Below are positions 1 to 7,164 of a stretch of 8,248 bases of DNA, piece by piece. The notes under the pieces were generated by a model. It had not been told where the DNA came from, ran no database searches, and saw nothing but the letters and a program-made list of their open reading frames with translations. The number at the start of each line of letters is the position of its first letter. The stretch's first letter is position 1. Source of the stretch: CAZEVY01 sp964515555 (GTDB lineage Bacteria; Acidobacteriota; Terriglobia; Bryobacterales; Bryobacteraceae); assembly GCA_964515555.1 (NCBI GenBank), contig CAZEVY010000154.1, forward strand, positions 1 through 8,248, written 5' to 3'. A program made the position numbers and the translations under genes.

Positions 1-1242
1 GTCGCGCACGATGTTGTACGAAAAATCGTCCGTCTCGCCGTGCACCACGCCGCCCTTGATGCCGCCGCCAGCCAGCCACAGCGAGAAGCACCGCGGGTGA
101 TGGTCCCGGCCGTAGTTGTCCGCCGTCAGCGTCCCCTGCGAATACACCGTCCGTCCGAACTCGCCCGCCCACACGACGAGAGTGTCGTCCAGCAGGCCGC
201 GCCGCTTCAGGTCGAGGACCAACCCCGCCGATGCCTGGTCGGTCTGCCGGCACTGCTGGCGAATCTCGCGCGGCAGGTTCGAGTGCTGGTCCCATCCACG
301 GTGGAACAGTTGAATGAACCGCACGCCGCGCTCGGCCAGCCGCCGCGCGAGCACGCAGTTGTAGGCGTATGTCCCGGGCGTGCGCGCGTCGGCCCCGTAG
401 AGATCGAAGGTCGAGGGCGGCTCGGTCGAAAGATCCGCGAGCTCCGGCACCGAGGCCTGCATGCGGAACGCCATCTCGTACTGCGCGATGCGCGTCGCGA
501 TCTCGGGGTCGTGGTACTCGCCGAGCTTGATTTCGTTGAGCCGCGCCAGGTCGTCGAGGAACCGCCGCCGCGCGCTGGTCGAATAACCGGTGGGATTCGA
601 GAGGTAATGCACCGGGTCGCCGCCCGAATTGAATTTCACGCCCTGGTATTTCGACGGAATAAAGCCGCTGCCCCACGCCCTGTCGGCGAGCGCCTGTGAA
701 TTGCCGGTCCCCTGCGACACCATGACGACGTAGGCGGGCAGGTCCGCGCATTCGCTCCCGAGCCCGTAAGCGGCCCAGGCGCCGACGCTCGGGCGTCCGG
801 CCAGTTGGAAGCCGGTCTGGAAAAACGTCACCGCCGGGTCGTGATTGATCGCCTCGGTGTGCATCGAGCGCACCACCGCGATCTCGTCGGCGACGCGCGC
901 GGTGTAGGGGATCAGCTCGCTGAGCCACATCCCCGACTGGCCGTGCCGCGCGAAGCGGAACACCGTCGGCGCCGTCGGAAACGACGTCTGGTGCGACGTC
1001 ATGGTCGTCAGCCGCTGGCCCTTGCGGATCGTCTCGGGGAGATCTTCGCCGTGGCGGCGCGCGAGCTCCGGCTTGTAGTCGAACAGGTCGAGCTGCGAAG
1101 GCGCGCCGTGTTGGAAAAGGTAGATGACGCGCTTGGCGCGCGGCTGGGCGTGCGGGGCGGTCGCGCCTTCCGCCAGCGATGCCAGCGCCGCGCCGCCGAG
1201 AGGCGCCGCCGACCGGGCGAGAAACTGGCGCCGGGTCATCAT
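1..1242 (-). CDS. DUF1501 family exported protein (sulfatase/alkaline-phosphatase-like), C-terminus cut by window edge
   Basis: The frame is open from an ATG at 1242 to the window edge, giving 414 codons with no stop. Residues 3-8 (TRRQFL) plus a small hydrophobic stretch to about residue 22 form a twin-arginine signal, so export in folded form is likely. DUF1501 (PF07394) hallmarks are visible in order: HGAPSQLDLFD near 45-55, HTEAINHDPA near 128-137, GWDQHSN near 316-322, WAGEFGRT near 358-365 and YGRDHHP near 377-383, followed by LAGGGIKGG. The family is known to be related to the alkaline phosphatase/sulfatase superfamily; the conserved Asp/His/Glu positions are plausible metal ligands (inference). 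Usual length is about 430-490 residues, so roughly the last 20-70 are missing. The first ATG overlaps the TGA of the upstream cytochrome gene as ATGA, which suggests translational coupling; a second ATG follows directly at 1239. Substrate is unknown. Confidence 0.93.
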   Translation of the reverse strand, partial: MMTRRQFLARSAAPLGGAALASLAEGATAPHAQPRAKRVIYLFQHGAPSQLDLFDYKPELARRHGEDLPETIRKGQRLTTMTSHQTSFPTAPTVFRFARHGQSGMWLSELIPYTARVADEIAVVRSMHTEAINHDPAVTFFQTGFQLAGRPSVGAWAAYGLGSECADLPAYVVMVSQGTGNSQALADRAWGSGFIPSKYQGVKFNSGGDPVHYLSNPTGYSTSARRRFLDDLARLNEIKLGEYHDPEIATRIAQYEMAFRMQASVPELADLSTEPPSTFDLYGADARTPGTYAYNCVLARRLAERGVRFIQLFHRGWDQHSNLPREIRQQCRQTDQASAGLVLDLKRRGLLDDTLVVWAGEFGRTVYSQGTLTADNYGRDHHPRCFSLWLAGGGIKGGVVHGETDDFSYNIVRD

Positions 1243-4226
1243 TCGCGCGTGAGGGCCTCGTCGAGATTGAGGATCAGGCTCGCGACAGCGGCGTAGGCGG
1301 CCAGCTCGCGGGCGTCGAGCGACGCGTCGGCGGGCGAGTCGCCGTGCTTCAGGTAGGCCGCGGCGTTCTTCGGCTTGTCGGCGAAGTGGTCGAGGTGCCA
1401 GGCGAGCGCCCCGCGCAGCACGTCGAGTTCGGCGGATGTCGGCTCGCGCGCGAGGACAAGGCGGAAGCCGCGTCGAAGTCGCGCCTCGGCTGCCGCGCCC
1501 GATTCGCGGATCATTCGCTGGCCCAGAAACCGCGCGGCCTCTACGAACGTCACGTCGTTCATCAGATTCAGCGCCTGGAGCGGCGTGTTCGAGCGCGATG
1601 CGCGCACGACACACGCCTCGCGTCCGGCGGCGTCGAAGTTCATCATCATCGGCGGCGCGATGGTGCGCTTCCAGAACGTGTAGAGACCGCGCCGGTACTG
1701 GTCGCCGCCCTTCGACTGCCGATACTCCATGTCCTGCATGGAAGTTTCCTTCCACAGACCCTCGGGCTGGTAAGGCTTCACCGACGGGCCCCCGAGCTTC
1801 TCGACCAGCAGTCCCGAGGCCGCCAGCGCCTGGTCGCGCACCATCTCGGCCGACAGGCGGAATCGCGGCCCGCGCGCCAGCAGGCGATTGTCGGGGTCGC
1901 GCTCGATCAGCTCCGGCGTCGCGCGCGACGACTGCCGGTAGGTCGCCGACGTCGCCATGAGGCGCAGCATGGCCTTCATGTCCCAGCCGGTGCGGACGAA
2001 CTCGGTGGCGAGCCAGTCGAGCAGCTCGGGATGCGAGGGCCACTCGCCTTGCACGCCGAAATCCTCCACCGTCTTCACCAGCCCCGTGCCGAACATCATT
2101 TCCCAGAGGCGATTCACCGCGACACGCGCTGTTAGCGGATTCGCGGGGTCGGCCAGCCAGCGCGCGAGAGCCAGTCGATTCGGCGGTGCACCGGGCGGCA
2201 GCGGCGGCAGCGCCGTGGGAACGCCGGGATCGACCCTCTCGCCGGGCTTGTCGTAGGCGCCGCGGATCAGCAGGTGCGTGTCGCGTCGCTGGGAACGCTC
2301 GGCCATCACCATCACGGTCGGGAAGGAACGTTCGAGTCTCTCGCGATCGAGCCCCAGCGCCGTGAGCCGCGACCACGCCTCGCGCAGATCGCCGGGCGCG
2401 GCGTTTTCGAGATAATGCCAGCGCGCGCGATCCGCCGCGGCGCGCGTGCCCGAAGCCGCCGACATCGCCGCGATCTCGTCGCCGCCGAGGATGCGGCCGT
2501 AGGCGCGCACGTCTTCGAGCTTCCCGTTGAACCGCCGCTCGGGCCCCCATCCCCCGCCGACGCGGAAGGGATCGCGCTGCGGCCGCCCCGCGTTGCCGAA
2601 CGGACGGTAGAGGTTGTCCTGCAACACGCGAAGCTTCAGCGGCCGTCCGTCGACGTACACCGCGACGCCCTCGGCCATGCGCGAGCCTGTGTAGGTCGCG
2701 ACCACGTGATGCCATCGCGCGGCCGCGAGCGTCTCTTCCGATTCCACGCGCAGCGCGTCGCTCTCGTAGGCGCTCGTCAGGTGGACGTGCACGCGGCCGC
2801 GGTCGAGATGCAGGCCGTAGCCTTTGCCCTTGGGATTGTCGGCCATGCGCGTCATGACCGGACCATCCGGCGTCGCGTCACTGTAAATCCACGCGGCCAG
2901 CGTGAAGCGGTCTTCGATTTCGAAGCGCGCGACCAGGCCGAGATCGCGCGGCTCGGGTCCTGAGAACGACGGCACGTGCACTTCGAGCGCCGCCGATGGT
3001 CCCCATCGCGCGGGAACGGCCGCCGCCGCCGCGCCGCGGTCGATTTCCTCGCGTCGGGCCTCGATGACGCGCGCCTGATCGCGGATGCGTGCGTCGAGCG
3101 CGTGGAGCGCCGCCTGCTGATCGGGAGTCGGCGCGGGAATCACCGGAGGCGAGTTGCCGTACTTCATGGCGCGTCCCAGCTCGGGGATGTTGTTGAAGTA
3201 GGCGAAGAACTGGTAGAACTCGCGCTGCGAGATGGGATCGTATTTGTGATTGTGGCAGCGCGCGCAGCCCATGGTGAGGCCGAGAAACGTGGTGGCGGTG
3301 GTCTCCACGCGATCGACCACGTACTCCACCGCGTACTCCGCGTCGATGATGCCGTCCTCGGAATTGCCCCGGTGGTTGCGATTGAATCCCGTCGCGATGC
3401 GCTGGTCGAGTGTGGCGTTCGGAAGCAGGTCGCCGGCGATCTGCTCCACCAGGAATCGCGAGTACGGCATGTTGGAGTTGAACGCCGCGATGACGCAGTC
3501 GCGCCAGCGCCACATGGAGCGTTCGCCGTCGTATTGATAGCCGTTGGTGTCGGCGTAGCGGGCGGCGTCGAGCCAGCGGAACGCCATGCGTTCGCCGTAG
3601 CGCGGCGAGGCGAGCAGGCGGTCGACGGCGCGCTCCCACGCCCCGGGGGTGCGGTCGGCGAGGAGCGCGTCGACCTCGGCGGGCGTGGGCGGGATGCCGG
3701 TGAGGTCGAGCGCCGCGCGTCGGAGCAGGGAAGCGGCGGAGGCTTCGGCGGTGGGTCGGAGACCCTCCCGCTCCAGCCGAGCGAGGATGAAGCGGTCGAT
3801 CGGATTCCGCGGCCACGCACGGTCGCGGACGGCCGGAGGCTCGCGCCGCACGGGCGGGAGGAAGGCCCAGTGCTTCTGCCAGCGCGCGCCCTGCGCGATC
3901 CAGTCGCGCAGTGTGCCTTTCTCGGCGTCGGTCAGCTCGAGCCGCGAATACGCGGGCGGCATCCGTGTCGCGTCTGTCGTGTCGATGCGGCGGACCAGGT
4001 CGCTCGCGGTAGCGTCGCCGGCAACGATGGCGCGGCGGCCGGCGCGCTCGGCCTTGGCCTCGGCTTCGACGTCGAGCCGCCGCGGGACGTTCTTGGCGGC
4101 GGCGTCGGGGCCGTGGCACAGGAAGCACTTGTCGGAGAGGATCGGGCGGACGTCGCGGTTGAACTCGACGTTCTGCGCGGCGAGCGGGAGGCACAGAATT
4201 GCGGCGAGCGTCGGGGATCGGCCCAC
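1239..4226 (-). CDS. Planctomycete-type cytochrome c protein, PSCyt1-PSCyt2(DUF1549)-LamG-PSD1(DUF1553)
   Basis: A 995-residue exported protein. A short Sec-like signal (hydrophobic residues 7-17, ending LAAQ) is followed by PSCyt1 (about 20-110), whose heme site is C34-x-x-C37-H38 with M89 in RMPP a likely distal ligand. PSCyt2/DUF1549 (about 140-345) begins NPIDRFILARLE and carries a second heme-type motif, C321-A-R-C324-H325. A charged helical stretch (about 367-400) precedes a LamG/concanavalin-like domain (about 415-590, including WHHVVATYTG and VYVDGRPL). PSD1/DUF1553 (about 680-970) includes NRLWEMMFGTG, SHPELLDWLA and SNTPLQALNLMND. The start is GTG at 4226: upstream in frame there is no ATG before a TAG at 4265-4263. 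The family often sits beside DUF1501, as here. It probably transfers electrons in the periplasm, perhaps linked to glycan oxidation; the reaction is not established. LamG suggests carbohydrate or surface binding (inference). Confidence 0.95.
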   Translation of the reverse strand: MGRSPTLAAILCLPLAAQNVEFNRDVRPILSDKCFLCHGPDAAAKNVPRRLDVEAEAKAERAGRRAIVAGDATASDLVRRIDTTDATRMPPAYSRLELTDAEKGTLRDWIAQGARWQKHWAFLPPVRREPPAVRDRAWPRNPIDRFILARLEREGLRPTAEASAASLLRRAALDLTGIPPTPAEVDALLADRTPGAWERAVDRLLASPRYGERMAFRWLDAARYADTNGYQYDGERSMWRWRDCVIAAFNSNMPYSRFLVEQIAGDLLPNATLDQRIATGFNRNHRGNSEDGIIDAEYAVEYVVDRVETTATTFLGLTMGCARCHNHKYDPISQREFYQFFAYFNNIPELGRAMKYGNSPPVIPAPTPDQQAALHALDARIRDQARVIEARREEIDRGAAAAAVPARWGPSAALEVHVPSFSGPEPRDLGLVARFEIEDRFTLAAWIYSDATPDGPVMTRMADNPKGKGYGLHLDRGRVHVHLTSAYESDALRVESEETLAAARWHHVVATYTGSRMAEGVAVYVDGRPLKLRVLQDNLYRPFGNAGRPQRDPFRVGGGWGPERRFNGKLEDVRAYGRILGGDEIAAMSAASGTRAAADRARWHYLENAAPGDLREAWSRLTALGLDRERLERSFPTVMVMAERSQRRDTHLLIRGAYDKPGERVDPGVPTALPPLPPGAPPNRLALARWLADPANPLTARVAVNRLWEMMFGTGLVKTVEDFGVQGEWPSHPELLDWLATEFVRTGWDMKAMLRLMATSATYRQSSRATPELIERDPDNRLLARGPRFRLSAEMVRDQALAASGLLVEKLGGPSVKPYQPEGLWKETSMQDMEYRQSKGGDQYRRGLYTFWKRTIAPPMMMNFDAAGREACVVRASRSNTPLQALNLMNDVTFVEAARFLGQRMIRESGAAAEARLRRGFRLVLAREPTSAELDVLRGALAWHLDHFADKPKNAAAYLKHGDSPADASLDARELAAYAAVASLILNLDEALTRE

Positions 4227-4232
4227 GCATGC

Positions 4233-4238
4233 ATTGTA
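4233..4238 (-). promoter_or_regulatory. Candidate -10 box of the cytochrome/DUF1501 operon
   Basis: On the minus strand this reads TACAAT, five of six matches to TATAAT. It ends six bases before the GTG at 4226, so a normal -10 to +1 distance would start the RNA at or beside the start codon. No purine-rich Shine-Dalgarno precedes the GTG. No -35 box was recognised. This is a motif-level prediction only. Confidence 0.45.
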
Positions 4239-4260
4239 GCGCCGTGCGCCTCGACCGCTG

Positions 4261-4269
4261 TGCTATCGT
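4261..4269 (+). promoter_or_regulatory. Candidate extended -10 box of the isomerase-acylase-GH43 operon
   Basis: The sequence TGCTATCGT fits an extended -10 (TGn followed by TATCGT, four of six matches to TATAAT). It ends six bases before the ATG at 4276, the same spacing as on the opposite strand. There is no Shine-Dalgarno between it and the ATG, so a leaderless transcript is the simplest reading. No -35 was recognised, as is common for extended -10 promoters. Confidence 0.4.
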
Positions 4270-4275
4270 GTCGCC

Positions 4276-4972
4276 ATGTGGACTCCCGACGATTTCTCGC
4301 GCCGCGCATTTCTCGCATCGGCGGCGTCGCTCCCTCTGGCGGCGCAGCGGCGGCGCATTCCCGTAGGACTCGAGCTCTTCTCCGTCCGCAACGAGCTCAA
4401 GGCCGACCTGTTCGGCACCGTCAAGGCCGTCGCCAAGATGGGCTACGACGGCGTCGAGTTCTTCTCCCCCTACTTCGANNNNNNNNNNNNNNNNNNNNNN
4501 NNNNNNNNNNNNNNNNNNNNNNNNNNNNNNNNNNNNNNNNNNNNNNNNNNNNNNNNNNNNNNNNNNNNNNNNNNNNNNCGGCATGCGCGCCGGATTCCAC
4601 AATCACCAGACCGAGTTCACGCCCATCGACGGAGTGCGGCCCATGGAGCTGCTGGCGAAGAACACGGTGAAAAGCGTCGTTCTCCAGCTCGACGTCGGTA
4701 CCTGCGTCCACGCCGGGTCGGACCCGGTGGCGTGGATCAACCAGAATCCCGGCCGCATCGTGTCGCTGCATCTGAAGGACTGGTCGCCGGAGCCCGAGAA
4801 GAGCTACCGTGTGCTTTTCGGCGAAGGCGCGTCGCCGTGGAAGGCGATCTTCGAGGCCGCCGAGAAGACGGGCGGGGTCGAGTACTACCTGATCGAGCAG
4901 GAAGGCAGCCGCTACCCGGCGATCGAGACCGCCGAGCGCTGCCTGGCGACGTATCGCGCGATGCGCTCCTGA
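4276..4972 (+). CDS. Tat-exported sugar phosphate isomerase/epimerase-like TIM barrel, interrupted by an assembly gap
   Basis: Two coding pieces flank the Ns. The N-terminal piece (4276-4478, about 67 residues) has a twin-arginine motif SRRAFLAS at residues 8-15, a short hydrophobic stretch ending LAAQ, then IPVGLELFSVRNEL and GYDGVEFFSPYF, the first strands of a xylose-isomerase-like TIM barrel (PF01261). The C-terminal piece (from about 4580) has GFHNHQTEF, LQLDVGTC, SLHLKDW and YYLIEQEGS, which supply the His, Asp, His and Glu expected of the divalent-metal site. The pieces lie in different frames across the 100 Ns, but that count is arbitrary, so this is not evidence of a frameshift. Compared with relatives of about 270-285 residues, some 75-85 residues are missing. 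Likely role: isomerisation or epimerisation of a sugar in the periplasm; the substrate is unknown. It is the first gene of a probable three-gene operon. Confidence 0.9.
4479..4578. other. Assembly gap of 100 Ns
   Basis: Exactly 100 undetermined bases lie inside the isomerase gene, the usual placeholder for a scaffold gap of unknown size. For the flanking coding pieces to be in one frame the true gap must be a multiple of three, and family length suggests roughly 225-255 bases. Confidence 0.97.
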
Positions 4973-4984
4973 GCGGCAGCCGCC

Positions 4985-7156
4985 GTGCCGCGCGTCCTTA
5001 AGTACGTCAACCTCGTCATCGCCCTGCTGCTCGCCGCCTTCGCGGCGGCGACCTACTGGTTCGCGATCCGCACGCTCCCGCAAACTTCCGGCTCCGCAAC
5101 CGCCCCGGTCGCGGCGAAAGTCGTCATCGCGCGCGACGAGCGCGGCGTCCCGCACATCCGCGCCTCGTCCATCGACGACGCGCTCTTCGCGCAGGGTTAC
5201 GCCACCGCGCAGGACCGTCTCTTTCAGATGGAGTTCGTCCGCCGCCAGAACGGCGGCGAACTGGCCGAGGCCTTCGGCAAAGCGGCGCTTCCCAGCGACA
5301 TCGAGGCCGCGCGGCTCCAGCTACCCCGCATCGCCGACCGTCACGCCGCCAACCTGCTGCCCGCCGACCGCGCCGTTTTCGCCGCCTATGCGCGCGGCGT
5401 CAATTATTACCTGGAGTCGCATCGCGGAAGGCTGCCCGTGGAGTTCCGCATCGCGGGTCTGGAGCCGCGCCCCTGGAGGATCGCCGATTCGATTCTCGTC
5501 GCGCTGATGATGTTCCGGAATCTCACCACCACCTGGCGGCAGGATCTGCTCAAGCAGACGATGCTCGCCTCCGGGGACGCCGCCAAGGTGAACACGCTCT
5601 TTCCAGTGCGTTCGGGCGGCGAGATGCAGCCCGGCTCGAACGCCTGGGTCGTCTCCGGAAAGTGGACGCGCTCCGGCAAGCCGATCCTCGCCAACGACCC
5701 GCACCTGGAGTTTTCCATGCCCGGCATCTGGTACCAGGCGCATATCGAGGCGCCGGGACTCAACGTCGCCGGCGTGACGATTCCCGGGCTTCCGTGTGTC
5801 ATCATCGGTCATAACGAGCGCATCGCCTGGGGCGTCACCAATCTGCATTTCGACGTGCAGGACCTGTACCGCGAATCGCTCGACGCGCGCACCACCCGTA
5901 TCGAAACCACCCGCATCCGCGTCCGCGATGGCCAGCCCTCGGAGGTGGCGAACATCGTCGCGCCGCACGGCCCTGTCGTCCATCGCGACCAGCGCCAGGC
6001 CCTCGCGCTGCGCTGGACCGCGGGCGACTACTTCGGCTTCCCGTTCCTCGACATCGGACGCGCCGCCGACTGGACCTCGTTTCGCGCCGCGCTGGAGCGC
6101 TTTCCCGGCCCTTCGCAAAACTTCGTCTACGCCGACGTCGACGGCAACATCGGCTACCAGGCGGCCGGGCGGCTCCCCGTGCGCCGCGCCCACGATGGCG
6201 ACCTGCCCGCCGACGGCTCCTCGCCCGAGGCCGACTGGGCGGGCACGATTCCGTTCGCCGACCTGCCGTCGGTCTTCAATCCTCCCGGCGGCGTGATCGT
6301 CACGGCGAATCAGAACCCGTTTCCGAGGGACTACCCGTACCGCGTCGGCGGAAGCTTCGCGTCGCACCATCGGGCGCGTCAGATTCGGACGCGGCTCGAG
6401 CGGCGCAGAAACTGGACGCCCGGCGACATGTTGGGCGTACAGAGCGACGTGTATTCGGCGCCCGACCACGCCATCGCGCGCCATGTCGTCGCGGCGTCCG
6501 GGCGGCGAGGCGCGGTCTCCGGCGCCATCGGCGACGCCGTCGCGCTGCTGCGCAGCTGGAACGGCCAGATGGACGAGAAGCTCGCGGCGCCGCTCGTCGC
6601 CACGCTGGTGTTTCGTCACCTGCGCAAGGCGATCGCCGACCGCGCCTCGCCCGGCAACGGCGCCGCCTACGAGTTGCAGATGTCGCTCGCCGTCGTCGAG
6701 GAAATGCTCGCCGCGCGCCCGCATGGCTGGTTCGACGACTGGGATCAAATCCTGCTGCGCGCACTCGCCGACGGGGTCGAGGAAGGCTCCCGCATGCAGG
6801 GCCGCGACCCGGCCAAGTGGCGATGGGGCCGCGCCAACGAATGGCGGCTCGATCCGGCGATTATCCACGAGATTCCTGTGATTGGAAAGTACTGGCGCAT
6901 CGGGCCGGTTCCCATGAGCGGCTCGGCGGCGACCGTCAAGCAGACCACAACGCGGCTCGGCCCTTCCATGCGCTTCGTCGCCGATCTCGCCGATTGGGAG
7001 AGATCGTTGATGAACGTTGTGGCCGGGCAGTCGGGCCAGGTTTTCTCGCGCCACCTCCGCGACCAGTGGGACACGTACCTTGCCGGACGCAGTTTCCCGA
7101 TGCAGTTCCGCCGCGTGGAGGCCCACTCGACGCTGGAGCTTTTGCCGGAGCGATAA
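4985..7156 (+). CDS. Penicillin acylase family (S45) N-terminal-nucleophile amidohydrolase
   Basis: A 723-residue precursor of the penicillin amidase family (PF01804), which cuts amide bonds of acylated substrates after self-cleavage into alpha and beta chains. Residues 8-28 form a hydrophobic export segment or membrane anchor. The alpha region includes RGVPHIRA and GYATAQDRLFQME (about 53-83). The processing site is G217/S218 in QPGSNAWVV, making S218 the new N-terminal nucleophile. H240 in ANDPH falls at beta position 23, as in cephalosporin and homoserine-lactone acylases. GHNERIAWG (about 275-283) and N442 in TANQNPF fit the oxyanion-hole region. The conserved C-terminal GQSGQVFSRHLRDQW (about 681-695) is present, and length is normal. 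The start is GTG, 12 bases after the isomerase stop, without a clear Shine-Dalgarno. The substrate cannot be read from the sequence: beta-lactams, acyl-homoserine lactones or other N-acyl compounds are possible. Confidence 0.95.
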   Translation: MPRVLKYVNLVIALLLAAFAAATYWFAIRTLPQTSGSATAPVAAKVVIARDERGVPHIRASSIDDALFAQGYATAQDRLFQMEFVRRQNGGELAEAFGKAALPSDIEAARLQLPRIADRHAANLLPADRAVFAAYARGVNYYLESHRGRLPVEFRIAGLEPRPWRIADSILVALMMFRNLTTTWRQDLLKQTMLASGDAAKVNTLFPVRSGGEMQPGSNAWVVSGKWTRSGKPILANDPHLEFSMPGIWYQAHIEAPGLNVAGVTIPGLPCVIIGHNERIAWGVTNLHFDVQDLYRESLDARTTRIETTRIRVRDGQPSEVANIVAPHGPVVHRDQRQALALRWTAGDYFGFPFLDIGRAADWTSFRAALERFPGPSQNFVYADVDGNIGYQAAGRLPVRRAHDGDLPADGSSPEADWAGTIPFADLPSVFNPPGGVIVTANQNPFPRDYPYRVGGSFASHHRARQIRTRLERRRNWTPGDMLGVQSDVYSAPDHAIARHVVAASGRRGAVSGAIGDAVALLRSWNGQMDEKLAAPLVATLVFRHLRKAIADRASPGNGAAYELQMSLAVVEEMLAARPHGWFDDWDQILLRALADGVEEGSRMQGRDPAKWRWGRANEWRLDPAIIHEIPVIGKYWRIGPVPMSGSAATVKQTTTRLGPSMRFVADLADWERSLMNVVAGQSGQVFSRHLRDQWDTYLAGRSFPMQFRRVEAHSTLELLPER

Positions 7157-7164
7157 TCGTCGGC

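Larger units (their letters stand above)
4227..4275. promoter_or_regulatory. 49-bp divergent intergenic region
   Basis: This is the only spacer between the minus-strand cytochrome/DUF1501 pair and the plus-strand isomerase operon, so both promoters must lie here or inside the opposing gene. The two -10-like hexamers are only 25 bp apart, so the -35 zone of each promoter would overlap the other's -10 zone. No good match to TTGACA was found at normal spacing on either strand. There is a GCATGC palindrome at 4227-4232, next to the cytochrome start. No clear operator repeat is visible. Confidence 0.6.

Noticed and set aside
4227..4234. GCATGC palindrome and overlapping ATGs just before the cytochrome GTG as alternative starts
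   Set aside because: The ATGs at 4230 and 4234 on the minus strand are out of frame with the cytochrome gene; only the GTG gives the signal peptide and PSCyt1 in one frame.
2976..4670. A 564-codon plus-strand open frame across the cytochrome gene and the N gap
   Set aside because: It is antisense to the PSCyt1/PSCyt2 domains and only appears long because it reads through the Ns.
4276..4972. Apparent frameshift in the isomerase gene
   Set aside because: The frame change coincides with a 100-N placeholder of arbitrary length, so it carries no information about a real mutation.
5321..7126. A 601-codon open frame on the minus strand, antisense to the acylase
   Set aside because: Its translation is Arg/Gly/Ala/Val-rich with no recognisable domain, and it lies fully antisense to a gene with a complete catalytic set. 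Such frames are expected in high-GC DNA.
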